A stretch of 64,000 bases of DNA from Morinoia aosen (Eukaryota > Arthropoda > Malacostraca > Amphipoda > Talitridae). The stretch's first letter is position 1. Each line of letters starts with the position of its first letter. Below are positions 35,880 through 48,005 of this stretch, in pieces. Under the pieces are notes generated by a model, which saw only the letters and a list, made by a program, of their open reading frames with translations, ran no database searches and was not told the DNA's origin. Position numbers and translations under genes: made by a program. The stretch lies in assembly GCA_030386875.1 (NCBI GenBank), contig CM059578.1:23607009-23671008 (forward strand). The letters run 5' to 3'.

Positions 35880-36665
35880 TTTGGATTATTTTGAGAACTT
35901 GCTGGATGACAATCGACAATTTACTGGATGAAAATTTTCTGGATGACAAGGTTTTGACAATTTACTGGATAACAATTGACAATTTACTGGATGAAAATTT
36001 TCTGAATGACAAGATTTTGACAATTCACTGGATGACAATTGACAATTTACTGGATGACAATTTTCTGGATAACAAGATTATGACAATTCACTAGATAACA
36101 ATTGACAATTTAGTGGATGAAAATTTACTGGATAACAAGATTTTGACAATTTACTGGATAACAATTGACAATTTACTGGATGACAATTTTATGGATAACA
36201 AGATTATGACAATTTACTAGATGACAATTGACAATTTACTGGATGACAATTTACTGGATAACAAGATTTTGACAATTCACTGGATGACAATTGACAATTT
36301 ACTGGATGACAATTTACTGGAAGAAAATTTACTGGATGACAAGATTATGACAATTTACTAGACGACAATTTACAATTTACTGGATGACAATTTACTGGAT
36401 AACAAGATTTTGACAATTCACTGGATGACAATTGACAATTTACTGGATGACAATTTTCTGGATAACAAGAATATGACAATTTACTAGATGACAATTGACA
36501 ATTTACTGGATGACAATTTACTGGATAACAAGATTTTGACAATTCACTGGATGACAATTGACAATTTACTGGATGACAATTTACTGGATGACAAGATTAT
36601 GACAATTTACTAGACGACAATTGACAATTTACTGGATGACAAGATTTTGATAATTTACTGGATCC
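35880..36665. repeat. Composite TTTACTGGATGACAA array
   Basis: Short units (about 17-18 bp) of TTTACTGGATGACAA alternate with ATTGACAA and CAAGATTTTGACAATTCAC. They are organised in longer repeats of about 120-130 bp, seen from the recurrence of AACAAGATTTTGACAATTCA. Confidence 0.88.
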
Positions 36666-36747
36666 TGGTCCAAGATTCTGACAATTTTAAATGGAAAAAA
36701 AATTCTCAACCCACTTCAATTTTTTTTTCCTACTCATTTCCGATATT

Positions 36748-36916
36748 TAATCTGGCTCGGACATTTTCCTCAGGATAGAAAAACCCTTCTGAGTTAAACA
36801 TCGTTAACGTCATTGCAAAGTTTAGTTAATTGAGACCTGCAAATATCCCAATGACATTAACGATGTTAACCAAGGAGTGTTTTTCTATGTTAAGAAAATG
36901 TCAGAACCAGATAAAA
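36748..36916. mobile_element. Hairpin MITE-like element 5
   Basis: The left arm ATCTGGCTCGGACATTTTCC, ATAGAAAAACCCTTC, TTAAACATCGTTAACGTCAT pairs with the right arm ATGACATTAACGATGTTAAC, GTGTTTTTCTATGTT, GAAAATGTCAGAACCAGAT. Arms are about 75 bp with a short centre. There is no coding capacity. Confidence 0.82.
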
Positions 36917-37109
36917 AAGATCTTCGTTGTTCTAAAGAAATAAGTTTAGTAAGTTAAAGACGGCGGTCGAAGTTGAGGGTACGGAGACTTGAGATCATCT
37001 TCGTAGCTCTATACCGAATTTTTTACATTTTATTAAAGTTTTGTCTTAAGGTAAAAATTTGTTCGTCTGCCACGCGCTGAAACGCGTTATTTAGGTGCCC
37101 TAAGATACA

Positions 37110-37335
37110 GTGAAAAAAGTTGTGCATAAGCTCCCAGCTCCCACTTCCACTTCTCGCACCCCACTCCTCCCCTCAGGAAAAATTGAAGGGGATGGTTGGG
37201 GATCAGAGATTTAAACGGCCTAATATAAATAAACACTATGCATATACTCCCAACTCCCACTCTCTCCACTTCACGCACCCCACTCCTCCCCTAATGGAAA
37301 ATGAGGGGGATGGTTGGGGAGCGGCGGGGAATAGA
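37110..37335. repeat. Two copies of a ~110-bp segment (CACCCCACTCCTCCCCT type)
   Basis: CCCACTTCCACTTCTCGCAC, CCCACTCCTCCCCT, GGGGATGGTTGGGGA occurs at about 37138-37202 and again at about 37255-37320. It is a tandem duplication, diverged mainly by short indels. Confidence 0.7.
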
Positions 37336-37419
37336 GGGATAAAATGGTGCGGTCCCCACCTGGTGGGGCTGGGTGGGGATCTTCAGCTGGCCCCTGGGGG
37401 CCTCTGGGGAGTGGGTGCA

Positions 37420-37920
37420 ATCTGGTGAGTGCTGGAGGGTGAGGCAGAGGTGGGGTTGGTGTAGGATGGTGGGTTGTGGTGAGGTGAGTTTGGTGGGTTG
37501 TGGTGAGGTGAGTTGGGGGGGAGAGGCATGAGGAGTTAGTTGTTAGGGTGGGGTTGTAGGAAAGGTGGGTTGGGAAAGGGAGGTTTTGGGGAGAGGGGCA
37601 AAGGTGGTGGGTTGAGGTGAAGTGAGTTGTGGGTTGGAGAAGAGAGGGTGGTGGGTTGTGGGGTGAGGTGTGGGAGAGGTGGGTTGGGGAAGTGGGGGAT
37701 TGTGGGGGAGGTGGGTTGTGGGAATGAGGTGTGGGGGAGGTGGGTTGTGGGGGTGAGGTGTAGGGGAGGGGGTTATGGGGGTGAGGTGTGGGAGAGGTGG
37801 GTTGGGGGGGGAGGGTGAGGTGTCGGGAGAGGTGGGTTGTGTTGTGCAGTTGGAGATAGCGGTGGTTGAAATAGGGATCATGGTGGTGGGTTGTAGGTTG
37901 GGTTGCAATAGGCTGAACGA
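37420..37920. repeat. G-rich GGTGGGTTGTGGGG tract
   Basis: Plus-strand runs of 3-6 G are separated by 1-8 bases over about 450 bp, with almost no C. By the usual four-run rule it has many possible G-quadruplexes. The Pro/Thr/Ser minus frame is compositional. Positions 37921-38231 show nothing. Confidence 0.85.
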
Positions 37921-38231
37921 GTGAGAGGGTGACGTCGCAGCCAAGCCGAAGAAAAACCTGTTTTTTAAGGCCTATTTTAAAGGACTTTAATCCTTATTTC
38001 CTGCGCCGATGTCCCTGACAAAATAATTTTTCTTACTTCACATTCATAAAACAATTTCGTTGTTTCTTGTGACTTTTTTGAGGAATTTTTTCATCCCACC
38101 GTTGAAATTCCCTGCTTTCCACATATATTACTTGACCACCATTGATGAACTTTATTTTAACGTCGTAGTTTTTCAAAAATATTTTCGTGGACAGATTTGA
38201 GTCAGAGTTTTTTATTACTTAAATATATTAT

Positions 38232-38339
38232 TTAATTAATTTGAAATTCTTTAACTCCAGTTTCTACGCTCCATTATCTTAAACCCTAATTATTCCTATC
38301 ACCTGTCCAATTTCTCAAGCACTACTTCAACTCTCTCCT
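38232..38339 (+). repeat. Left arm of a long inverted pair (family J)
   Basis: AATTTGAAATTCTTTAACTC, CAGTTTCTACGCTCCATTAT, CTAATTAT, CAATTTCTCAAGCACTACTT and CAACTCTCTCCT reappear in reverse at 44138-44232, about 5.8 kb away, with roughly 90% or better identity. Confidence 0.8.
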
Positions 38340-38384
38340 AAATCTCCTATGCCTTCTTTTCGTGCCTAATTTTTCCTCAATTTT

Positions 38385-38475
38385 CCCCTATATATATATA
38401 TATATATATAGGGCTATATATATATATATATATATATATGCGCTCCTATTGCCCGTTTTCATATATATATGTACT
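38385..38475. repeat. (TA)n microsatellite with a GGGC interruption
   Basis: TATATA runs flank GGGC at about 38410 and can fold back on themselves. Confidence 0.9.
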
Positions 38476-38658
38476 CCTATAACCCATTTCACCGACATAT
38501 ATGCACTCCTATTGCCCATCGTTTTGAGACAAGTTTTTCAACCCATTTTTTCGGATTTTCTTACGAATTTACACGTCCCATATTCAGCCGTATTTCTCCA
38601 AACATTTTTAGCTTTGTTTTCATCTTATCATTCTCGACATCTTACTGTGTCAACACCA

Positions 38659-41600
38659 AAGAAGAACTACAACGCTGCTTCACGTGGTATGACGACTACA
38701 ACGTGTTGCACGTGGTATGACAACTGCAACGCTGCTGCACGTGGTATGACGACTACAACGTGTTGCACGTGGTATGACAACTGCAACGCTGCTGCACGTG
38801 GTATGATAACTACAACGCTGCTGCACGTGGTATTACAACTACAACGCTGCTGCACGTGGTATGATAACTACAACGCTGCTGCACGTGGTATGACGACTAC
38901 AACGTGTTGCACGTGGTATGACAACTGCAACGCTGCTGCACGTGGTATGATAACTACAACGCTGCTGCACGTGGTATGACGACTACAACGTGTTGCACGT
39001 GGTATGACAACTGCAACGCTGCTGCACGTGGTATGATAACTACAACGCTGCTGCACGTGGTATGACAACTGCAACGCTGCTGCACGTGGTATGATAACTA
39101 CAACGCTGCTGCACGTGGTATGACGACTACAACGTGTTGCACGTGGTATGACAACTGCAACGCTGCTGCACGTGGTATGATAACTACAACGCTGCTGCAC
39201 GTGGTATGACAACTGCAACGTTGCTGCACGTGGTATGATAACTACAACGCTGCTGCACGTGGTATTACAACTACAACGCTGCTGCACGTGGTATGATAAC
39301 TACAACGCTGCTGCACGTGGTATGACGACTACAACGTGTTGCACGTGGTATGACAACTGCAACGCTGCTGCACGTGGTATGATAACTACAACGCTGCTGC
39401 ACGTGGTATGACAACTGCAACGCTGCTGCACGTGGTATGATAACTACAACGCTGCTGCACGTGGTATTACAACTACAACGCTGCTGCACGTGGTATGATA
39501 ACTACAACGCTGCTGCACGTGGTATGACGACTACAACGTGTTGCACGTGGTATGACAACTGCAACGCTGCTGCACGTGGTATGATAACTACAACGCTGCT
39601 TCACGTGGTATGACGACTACAACGTGTTGCACGTGGTATTACAACTACAACGCTGCTGCACGTGGTATGATAACTACAACGCTGCTTCACGTGGTATGAC
39701 GACTACAACGTGTTGCACGTGGTATGACAACTGCAACGCTGCTGCACGTGGTATGACGACTACAACGTGTTGCACGTGGTATGACAACTGCAACGCTGCT
39801 GCACGTGATATGATAACTACAACGCTGCTTCACGTGGTATGACGACTACAACGTGTTGCACGTGGTATGACAACTGCAACGCTGCTGCACGTGGTATGAC
39901 GACTACAACGTGTTGCACGTGGTATGGCAACTGCAACGCTGCTGCACGTGGTATGATAACTACAATGCTGCTTCACGTGATATGACGACTACAACGTGTT
40001 GCACGTGGTATGACAACTGCAACGCTGCTGCACGTTGTATGACAACTGCAACGCTGCTGCACGTGGTATGACGACTACAACGCTGCTGCACGTGGTATGA
40101 CGACTACAACGTGTTGCACGTGGTATGACAACTGCAACGCTGCTGCACGTTGTATGACAACTGCAACGCTGCTGCACGTTGTATGACAACTGCAACGCTG
40201 CTGCACGTGGTATGATAACTACAACGCTGCTTCACGTGGTATGACGACTACAACGTGTTGCACGTGGTATGACAACTGCAACGCTGCTGCACGTGGGATG
40301 ACGACTACAACGTGTTGCACGTGGTATGACAACTGCAACGCTGCTGCACGTGGTATGATAACTACAACGCTGCTTCACGTGGTATGACGACTACAACGTG
40401 TTGCACGTGGTATGACAACTGCAACGCTGCTGCACGTGGTATGACGACTACAACGTGTTGCACGTGGTATGGCAACTGCAACGCTGCTGCACGTGGTATG
40501 ATAACTACAATGCTGCTTCACGTGATATGACGACTACAACGTGTTGCACGTGGTATGACAACTGCAACGCTGCTGCACGTTGTATGACAACTGCAACGCT
40601 GCTGCACGTGGTATGACGACTACAACGCTGCTGCACGTGGTATGACGACTACAACGTGTTGCACGTGGTATGACAACTGCAACGCTGCTGCACGTTGTAT
40701 GACAACTGCAACGCTGCTGCACGTTGTATGACAACTGCAACGCTGCTGCACGTGGTATGATAACTACAACGCTGCTTCACGTGGTATGACGACTACAACG
40801 TGTTGCACGTGGTATGACAACTGCAACGCTGCTGCACGTGGGATGACGACTACAACGTGTTGCACGTGGTATGACAACTGCAACGCTGCTGCACGTGGTA
40901 TGATAACTACAACGCTGCTTCACGTGGTATGACGACTACAACGTGTTGCACGTGGTATGACAACTGCAACGCTGCTGCACGTGGTATGACGACTACAACG
41001 TGTTGCACGTGGTATAACAACTGCAACGCTGCTGCACGTGGTATGATAACTACAACGCCGCTTCACGTGGTATGACGACTACAACGTGTTGCACGTGGTA
41101 TGACAACTGCAACGCTGCTGCACGTGGTATGATAACTACAACGCTGCTGCACGTGGTATGACGACTACAACGTGTTGCACGTGGTATGACAACTGCAACG
41201 CTGCTGCACGTGGGATGACGACTACAACGTGTTGCACGTGGTATGACAACTGCAACGCTGCTGCACGTGTTATGATAACTACAACGCTGCTTCACGTGGT
41301 ATGACGACTACAACGTGTTGCACGTGGTATGACAACTGCAACGCTGCTGCACGTTGTATGACAACTGCAACGCTGCTGCACGTGGGATGACGACTACAAC
41401 GTGTTGCACGTGGTATGACAACTACAACGCTGCTTCACGTGGTATGACAACTAGAACGCTGCTGCACGTGGTATGACAACTACAACGCTGCTGCACGTGG
41501 TATGACAACTACAACGCTGCTGCACGTGGTATGACAACTACAACGCTGCTGCACGTGGTATGACAACTACAACGCTGCTGCACGTGGTTTGACAACTACA

Positions 41601-43048
41601 ACGCTGCTGCACGTGGTATGACAACTGCAACGTGTTGCACGTGGTATGACAACTGCAACGCTGCTGCACGTGGTATGACAACTACAACGCTGCTGCACGT
41701 GGTATGACAATTTCAACGCAGCTGCACGTGGTATGACAACTACAACGCTGCTTCACGTGGTATGACAACTACAACGCTGCTGCACGTGGTATGACAACTA
41801 CAACGCTGCTACACGTGGTATGAAAACTACAACGCTGCTTCACGTGGTATGACAACTAGAACGCTGCTGCACGTGGTATGACAACTACAACGCCGCTGCA
41901 CGTGGTATGACAACTTCAACGCTGCTGCACATGGTATGACAACTACAACGCTGCTGAACGTGGTATGATAACTAAAACGCTGCTGCACGTGGTATGACAA
42001 CTACAACGCTGCTGCACGTGGTATGACAACTACAACGCCGCTGCACGTGGTATGACAACTTCAACGCTGCTGCACGTGGTATGACAACTACAACGCTGCT
42101 GAACGTGGTATGATAACTACAACGCTGCTGCACGTGGTATGACAACTACAACGCTGCTGAACGTGGTATGATAACTACAACGCTGCTGCACGTGGTATGA
42201 CAACTACAACGCTGCTGCACGTGGTATGACTACTGCAACGTGTTGCACGTGGTATGACAACTGCAACGTGTTGCTCGTGGTATGACAACTGCGACGTGTT
42301 GCACGTGGTATGACAACTGCAACGTGTTGCTCGTGGTATGACAACTGTAACGTGTTGCACGTGGCATGACAACTGCAACGTGTTGCACGTGGTATGACAA
42401 CTGTAACGCTGCTGCACGTGGTATGAAAACTACAACGCTGCTGCACGTGGTATTACAACTACAACGCTGCTGCACGTGGTATGACAACTGCAACGTGTTG
42501 CACGTGGTATGACAACTGCAACGTGTTGCTCGTGGTATGACAACTGCAACGTGTTGCACGTGGCATGACAACTGCAACGTGTTGCACGTGGTATGACAAC
42601 TGTAACGCTGCTGCACGTGGTATGAAAACTACAACGCTGCTGCACGTGGTATTACAACTACAACGCTGCTGCACGTGGTATGACAACTGCAACGTGTTGC
42701 GCGTTGTATGACAACTGCAACGCTGCTGCACGTGGTATGACAACTGCAACGTGTTGCACGTGGTATGACAACTGTAACGCTGCTGCACGTGGTATGAAAA
42801 CTACAACGCTGCTGCACGTGGTATTACAACTACAACGCTGCTGCACGTGGTATGGCAAATGTAATGTGTTGCACGTGGTATGACAACTACAACGCTGCTG
42901 CACGTGGTATGACAACTGCAATGTGTTGCACGTGGTATGACAACTGCAACGCTGCTGCACGTGGTATGACAACTGCAACGCTGCTGCACGTGGTATGACA
43001 ACTACAACGCTGCTGCACGTGGTATAACAACTGCAACGTGTTGTACAT
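38659..43048. repeat. 29-bp array, about 150 units, one CACGTG per unit
   Basis: The unit is GCTGCTGCACGTGGTATGAC plus AACTACAAC. A 28-bp form has GTGTTGCACG in place of GCTGCTGCACG. Other variants are CTTCACGTGG, TTGTATGAC and GATAAC. The left 60% mixes 28- and 29-bp forms in longer blocks, including a 545-bp duplication. The stretch 41410-42230 is dominated by the plain 29-bp form, and 42230-42740 by a TTGCTCG/TTGCACG form. The frames are repeat-made. Confidence 0.97.
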
Positions 43049-43197
43049 AATTGCCGCCGGACGCACATTTTATCCGTCATCGGTCAAAAATGGTTAATAT
43101 TTTTGTCTGAGATCAGTTCTACTCACAGAAATCATGCAAGTTCCTGCAATGCAAAAATTTATGGGAACAATGCGGTCAGTGTCTCTTCAGGTAAACT

Positions 43198-43890
43198 GAT
43201 CTATACTGAGCAAAACATGATAGTGATATATACTGAGATATTGATGTACTGATACTGTATATACTGATATATACTGAGCAAAAATGATATTGATATATAC
43301 TGAGATATTGATTTTCTGATACTGTATATACTGATATATACTGAGCAAAAATGATATTGATATATACTGAGATATTGATGTTCTGATACTGTATATACTG
43401 AGGTATATTGAGCAAAAATGATATTGATATATACTGAGATATTGATGTTCTGATACTGTATATACTGATATATACTGAGCAAAAATGATATTGATATATA
43501 CTGAGATATTGATGTACTGATACTGTATATACTGATATATACTGAGCAAAAATGATATTGATATATACTGAGATATTGATGTTCTGATACTGTATATACT
43601 GATATATACTGAGCAAAAATGATATTGATATATACTGAGATATTGATGTTCTGATACTGTATATACTGATATATACTGAGCAAAAATGATATTGATATAT
43701 ACTGAGATATTGATGTTCTGATACTGTATATACTGATATATATTGAGCAAAACATGATATTGATATATACTGAGATATTGATGTTCTGATACTGTATATA
43801 CTGAGGTATATTGAGCAAAACATGATAGTGATATATACTGAGATATTGATGTACTGATACTGTATATACTGATATATACTGAGCAAAACA
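43198..43890. repeat. 67-bp array, about 10 units
   Basis: The unit carries TTGATATATACTGAGATATT, GATGTTCTGATACTGTATAT, ACTGATATATACTGAGCAAA, AATGATA. Variants include GTACTGATAC and GAGGTATATTG. The Tyr/Ile/Ser-rich minus frames are repeat-made. Positions 43049-43197 and 43891-44137 show nothing. Confidence 0.95.
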
Positions 43891-44137
43891 AGATATTCCA
43901 TCTAAATTATTTGATTGTTCAGTGGTAAAATAATTTGTTCATCGCACTAAAATTACCTTGATTTACCGAAGTTAAATTCCTTTTAGCTCTTCTGAACTTA
44001 TAATTCTTGCTCTTAAGTAGCAAAACCATGCTCACTGATACGAGCTAAAGTTAATTTGGTCGTTCAGTTTTATAATTAGAGTGATAATTCCCAACTATTA
44101 CTTGATTACTTTCTATGTATAATAGGAAGTTGAAGCA

Positions 44138-44232
44138 GGAGAGAGTTGAAGTAGTGCTTGAGAAATTGGAGAGCATAATTAGGGCTTAAAATAATGGAGC
44201 GTAAAAACTGGAGTTAAAGAATTTCAAATTAC
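44138..44232 (-). repeat. Right arm of the long inverted pair (family J)
   Basis: This is the inverse partner of 38232-38339. It flanks the block made of the 29-bp and 67-bp arrays. Confidence 0.8.
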
Positions 44233-44283
44233 TTTTTATAAAGTATATATGATTTTACAGCAGTGAATTTTCCCAGAAATTCC

Positions 44284-44400
44284 CCAGTCTAACTTTTCGC
44301 CGCCTGCATGCATGTTTTCCGCTGCCTAAGTGATTCAAGCTTTTTAATCGCTTAGGCGGCGAAAAACATGCATGCAACTGGCGAAAAAGTTAGAATGGGT
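44284..44400. mobile_element. Hairpin MITE-like element, family H copy 2
   Basis: CCCAGTCTAACTTTTCGCC, GCCTGCATGCATGTTTTCCG, CTGCCTAAGTGATT pairs with AATCGCTTAGGCGGCGAAAA, ACATGCATGCAACTGGCGAA, AAAGTTAGAATGGG. The stem is about 50 bp and the loop is about CAAGCTTTTT. It is the better-preserved copy of the 29480-29590 family. Confidence 0.88.
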
Positions 44401-44574
44401 AGGGACTATTCAAGACTAGAGAAGTAATTCCTCAGAACATTATATTTTAATTAACAGCTGCACATAACATCTGTTCTGACTGCAGCTGTGGCCGGACTAT
44501 CTCCGACGATAACCGATCGTTTGAACTCGTCTCTACTCGATGATCGAGCGAATAAATTTGCTAGTTACAAACAC

Positions 44575-44725
44575 GATTAAAAAAACGCAATTTTCCCCCA
44601 GACAATTGACTCGATTAGATTTTTATCGGAATAAAAACTCATTTTCCCCCAGACAAACAAAATTCAAAGAAGAAAGTCATTTTTCCCCCAGGCAACTGAC
44701 TCGATTAAAGTTTTTATCAGACTTA
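44575..44725. repeat. ~58-bp repeat, three copies (TTTTCCCCCAGACAA type)
   Basis: ATTTTCCCCCAGACAATTGA, CTCGATTAGATTTTTATCGG and diverged copies near 44640 and 44688. Positions 44726-45085 are AT-rich; the 72-codon frame there is Lys/Asn-rich and not recognised. Confidence 0.7.
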
Positions 44726-45085
44726 TTAACACGGGTGGGGTTCAATTTAACCGATCTAAGATGGTGATTAAAACTTTAAGAAGGTTGTCAGAACGAAATA
44801 AATTTTCCCTAACAGGGTTAGGATGATTAGCAACGCTATATATGCGTGTTTATTTAACCGAGTGAGATATTCGGAAAAAAGTAGTTTCAACGTACAAAAC
44901 GATAAAATATTAGGTGGCCACAAAATTAACAAACCAAAACTGGAAAAAACTCAAACTAAAAAAGAAAAAGTAAACTCCAAAAGATATACTAGCATCCGAA
45001 GTATTGAATATGATGAGCAATACCTGCATCCGAAATGCTGAATACTAAAAATAAAGCTGTCTAACTTATGACTTATTATGAGGGA

Positions 45086-45912
45086 AATGCAAGTTCAGAA
45101 ATACAAAATTTTGCTAGAAATACTACCACCAGAAATACTAAAGCTCAGGAAAAATTTTAAGCCCAGAAAAACTGGATTTATGAAAAATAGTCGAGATGTA
45201 CCAGATTCAACAGGAATACAAGTGCCAGATGTACTTGATATGAAGAAATACTAACTTCCAAAATACCAAATTGGAGAGGAATACCAGTCCGGAAATACCA
45301 GGTATACGGAAACTACCAATCTAGAAATACCAATTATACGGGAAATACCACTTTGGAAATACTAGGAATATGAGAAATACCAGGTATGCAAGGAATACCA
45401 GGCACACGGGAAATACCAGTTCAGAAATACCAAATATACGGAAAACACCGGTCCAAAAATACCTGGAATTTGAGAAATACCCCTCCAGAAACCTGTCCAG
45501 AAATACCAGTCCAGAAATACCAGTCATACAAGAAATACCAGCCCAGAAATACCAGTCATAGGAAAAATACCAGCCCAGAAATACCAGACATAGAAGAAAT
45601 ACCAGCCCAGAAATACCAGCCATACAAGAAATACCAGCCCAGAAATACCAGTCATACAAGAAATACCAGCTTAGAAATACCTGACGTAGCAGAAATACGA
45701 GCCCAGAAATACCAGACATACAAGAAATACCAGCCCAGAAATACCAGCCATACAAGAAATACCAGCCCAGAAATATCAGACGTAGCAGAAATACGAGCCC
45801 AGAAGTACCAGCCATACATGAAATACGAGCCCAGAAATACCAGAAATACAAGAAATACCAACCCAGAAATACCAGAAATACAAGAAATACCAGCCCAGAA
45901 ATACCAGATATG
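45086..45912. repeat. 32-bp array CCAGCCCAGAAATACC type
   Basis: The unit is AGAAATACCAGCCCAGAAAT plus ACCAGYCATACA. It is regular at about 45520-45900 and degenerate to the left. Because 32 is one short of 33, the same peptide words appear in rotating frames. The frames are repeat-made. Confidence 0.9.
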
Positions 45913-45949
45913 AGCATTAGCGGCCAAAAGATCAGGTCACAGTTGCAGA

Positions 45950-46390
45950 GGCCAAAAAAGCACGGTAAAAGATTGCCGGTTTTCGAGTGGCGGCCGTGCC
46001 CTTAAAGCGAGGCCGGCGCATTTACTGATTGGACAGGGGGCACATTCTTTGGGGGGGCAGCCCCCCTGAGCTGCGGCAGCTCTTTGCTCTGATTTACTTT
46101 TGGTGGCGACTTACGACCGCCGGGCGACCAAAGGGCGGCTCTGCGCCGACCGAAGGACAAACCTCGCCTCAAAACTCCGGGTCCGATTGTGGAAACTAGT
46201 GTTGTGTCTCCGTAGATTTTCGCGCCATCTGCTAAAATCTACGGGGACCCAGCACCAATTTTCAGATAGAAAAAAATCTACGGAGATTGCTCCGGTGATT
46301 TCAGAACTGCAGGGATTTGATAAAATTTCAGGCTGGCCAGGAACTAGAGGCTTGCCATCCCTGGGGACCGTTTGAAAAAGGCCTCTAATG
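45950..46390. other. GC-rich unclassified segment with two small hairpins
   Basis: GGGGGG-CAG-CCCCCC lies near 46052-46066. CCGTAGATTTT-13 nt-AAAATCTACGG lies at about 46210-46245, followed by a third AAAATCTACGGAG. The 91-codon plus frame at 46100-46375 is not recognised. It could be an exon or a fragment of a mobile element. Positions 46391-46984 show nothing except weak similarity to the repeat at 7530-8155. Confidence 0.35.
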
Positions 46391-46984
46391 ACCGACAACT
46401 GAGGGATTTTGTAGAGTAAATTGAAAGAAAGCAACCAGTAACGATCAGGAGAATGAGGGGCAAAATAAGGGAGGGATTGAGGCATGCAAGGGGAAGGGGT
46501 GAGTTGAATGAGTGGGAGTAGAAGGGGAAGCTAAAATAAGAAAAGGAAGCTTTTTAAAAATCGAATGCGAATAATAATAAACAAAAAACACGAAGATCGT
46601 TTTGACAATTTCAGAAAGAATAGTGAAGACACTAAAAAATTAGAAGAATGACTCAGAATATCTTAGTTTACGTAAATTAATCGGTTGAATTAGAGACATG
46701 AGTTTGATGAAAACATGTTCAATTCTTTGAATACCTAAGTCTTCATGAAACATGTCTTATTCATGCAAGACCTCGTTGGTGTAAAGTTAAACCATGTCTG
46801 AACAAAAACCACATATGCTGCGGGTAGCAAATGTTGGAGGTGATTCACAATGGTCAACGATCACATCAATTTATTTCTGCCAATGCAGTCATTTTCCCCT
46901 TGATTGAGACGAGTTAATGAGTGTAGGTGAGTAGTGTGGTGAATGAGGCGTGTGTGTTCAGGTGATGATTAAGTGACTGAGGCT

Positions 46985-47300
46985 GCACCAAGGAGGTGAC
47001 AGAAGGAGCTGGTGAATGAGTCTACCCTTGTGCAAGTGTGGGTACAAGTCGGGACATGCGTGAGGGTGTGCTTGAGGGTATGCATGAGGGTAAGTGTGAG
47101 GGTATTCGCGAGGGTAAGCGTGAGGGTATGAATGCGGGTAAGCGTAAGCGTATAAGTGAAGGTAAGCGTGAGGGTGAGAGTGAGGATATGAGGGAGGGTA
47201 AGTGTGTGTTCAAAGGCATGAGGGTAAGCGTGAGGGTAAGCTTGGGGGTAATTGTGAGGGTAAGTGTGAGGGTAAGAGTAAGGGTATGAGTGAGAGTGCG
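46985..47300. repeat. 12-bp GTGAGGGTAAGC repeat
   Basis: GTGAGGGTAAGC and variants (GTGAGGGTATGA) from about 47060 to 47295. GGG runs on the plus strand are spaced about 9 nt. A direct duplication of AACACGCCAGAGAGCGT lies at 47340-47390. Confidence 0.88.
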
Positions 47301-47577
47301 TAAGGGCAAGCGTTCGGGACCACAGAGCAACACAGGCCAACAGCACACGCCAGAGAGCGTGTCCATTACGCAATAGAACACGCCAGAGAGCGTATCTATT
47401 ACGCAGATTGCGGCGTAAATAGTGGCCGCGAGAACGGCCGGAGCCTGGGGAGTTGGGGACGTGGTGCTGCGAGTGGGGAGGACTGGTCTGGTGGGGAAAG
47501 CATCTGCTTCCCCCTTGGGGAAGTTGGGGTTGTGTGCTGTATTTGTTAATCAGAAACAGGGTTGCGCAGTAGGAGGA

Positions 47578-48005
47578 ACAAATATGCGACTCCGACTCCA
47601 ACTCTGACTACACCGTAAAACACGCGACTCCGACTCCAACTCTGACTACACCGTAAAACACGCGACTCCGACTCCAACTCTGACTACACCGTAAAACACG
47701 CGACTCCGACTCCAACTCTGACTACACCGTAAAACACGCGACTCCGACTCCAACTCTGACTACACCGTAAAACACGCGACTCCGACTCCAACTCTGACTA
47801 CACCGTAAAACACGCGACTCCGACTCCAACTCTGACTACACCGTAAAACACGCGACTCCGACTCCAACTCTGACTACACCGTAAAACACGCGACTCCGAC
47901 TCCAACTCTGACTACACCGTGAAACACGCGACTCCGACTCCAACTTCGACTCTGACTCCACCCTGAAACATGCAACTCCGCGACTCCGACTCTCGACTCC
48001 GACTC
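47578..48005. repeat. 38-bp array, about 10 units (CGCGACTCCGACTCCAACTC)
   Basis: The unit carries CGCGACTCCGACTCCAACTC, TGACTACACCGTAAAACA. Seven or more units are identical or nearly so, so the expansion is recent. The right end decays into GACTCC simple repeats. Confidence 0.95.

Noticed and set aside
46985..47300. Telomere-like GAGGGTAAG repeat
   Set aside because: The period is 12 bp, it is interstitial, and it does not match a known arthropod telomere unit.
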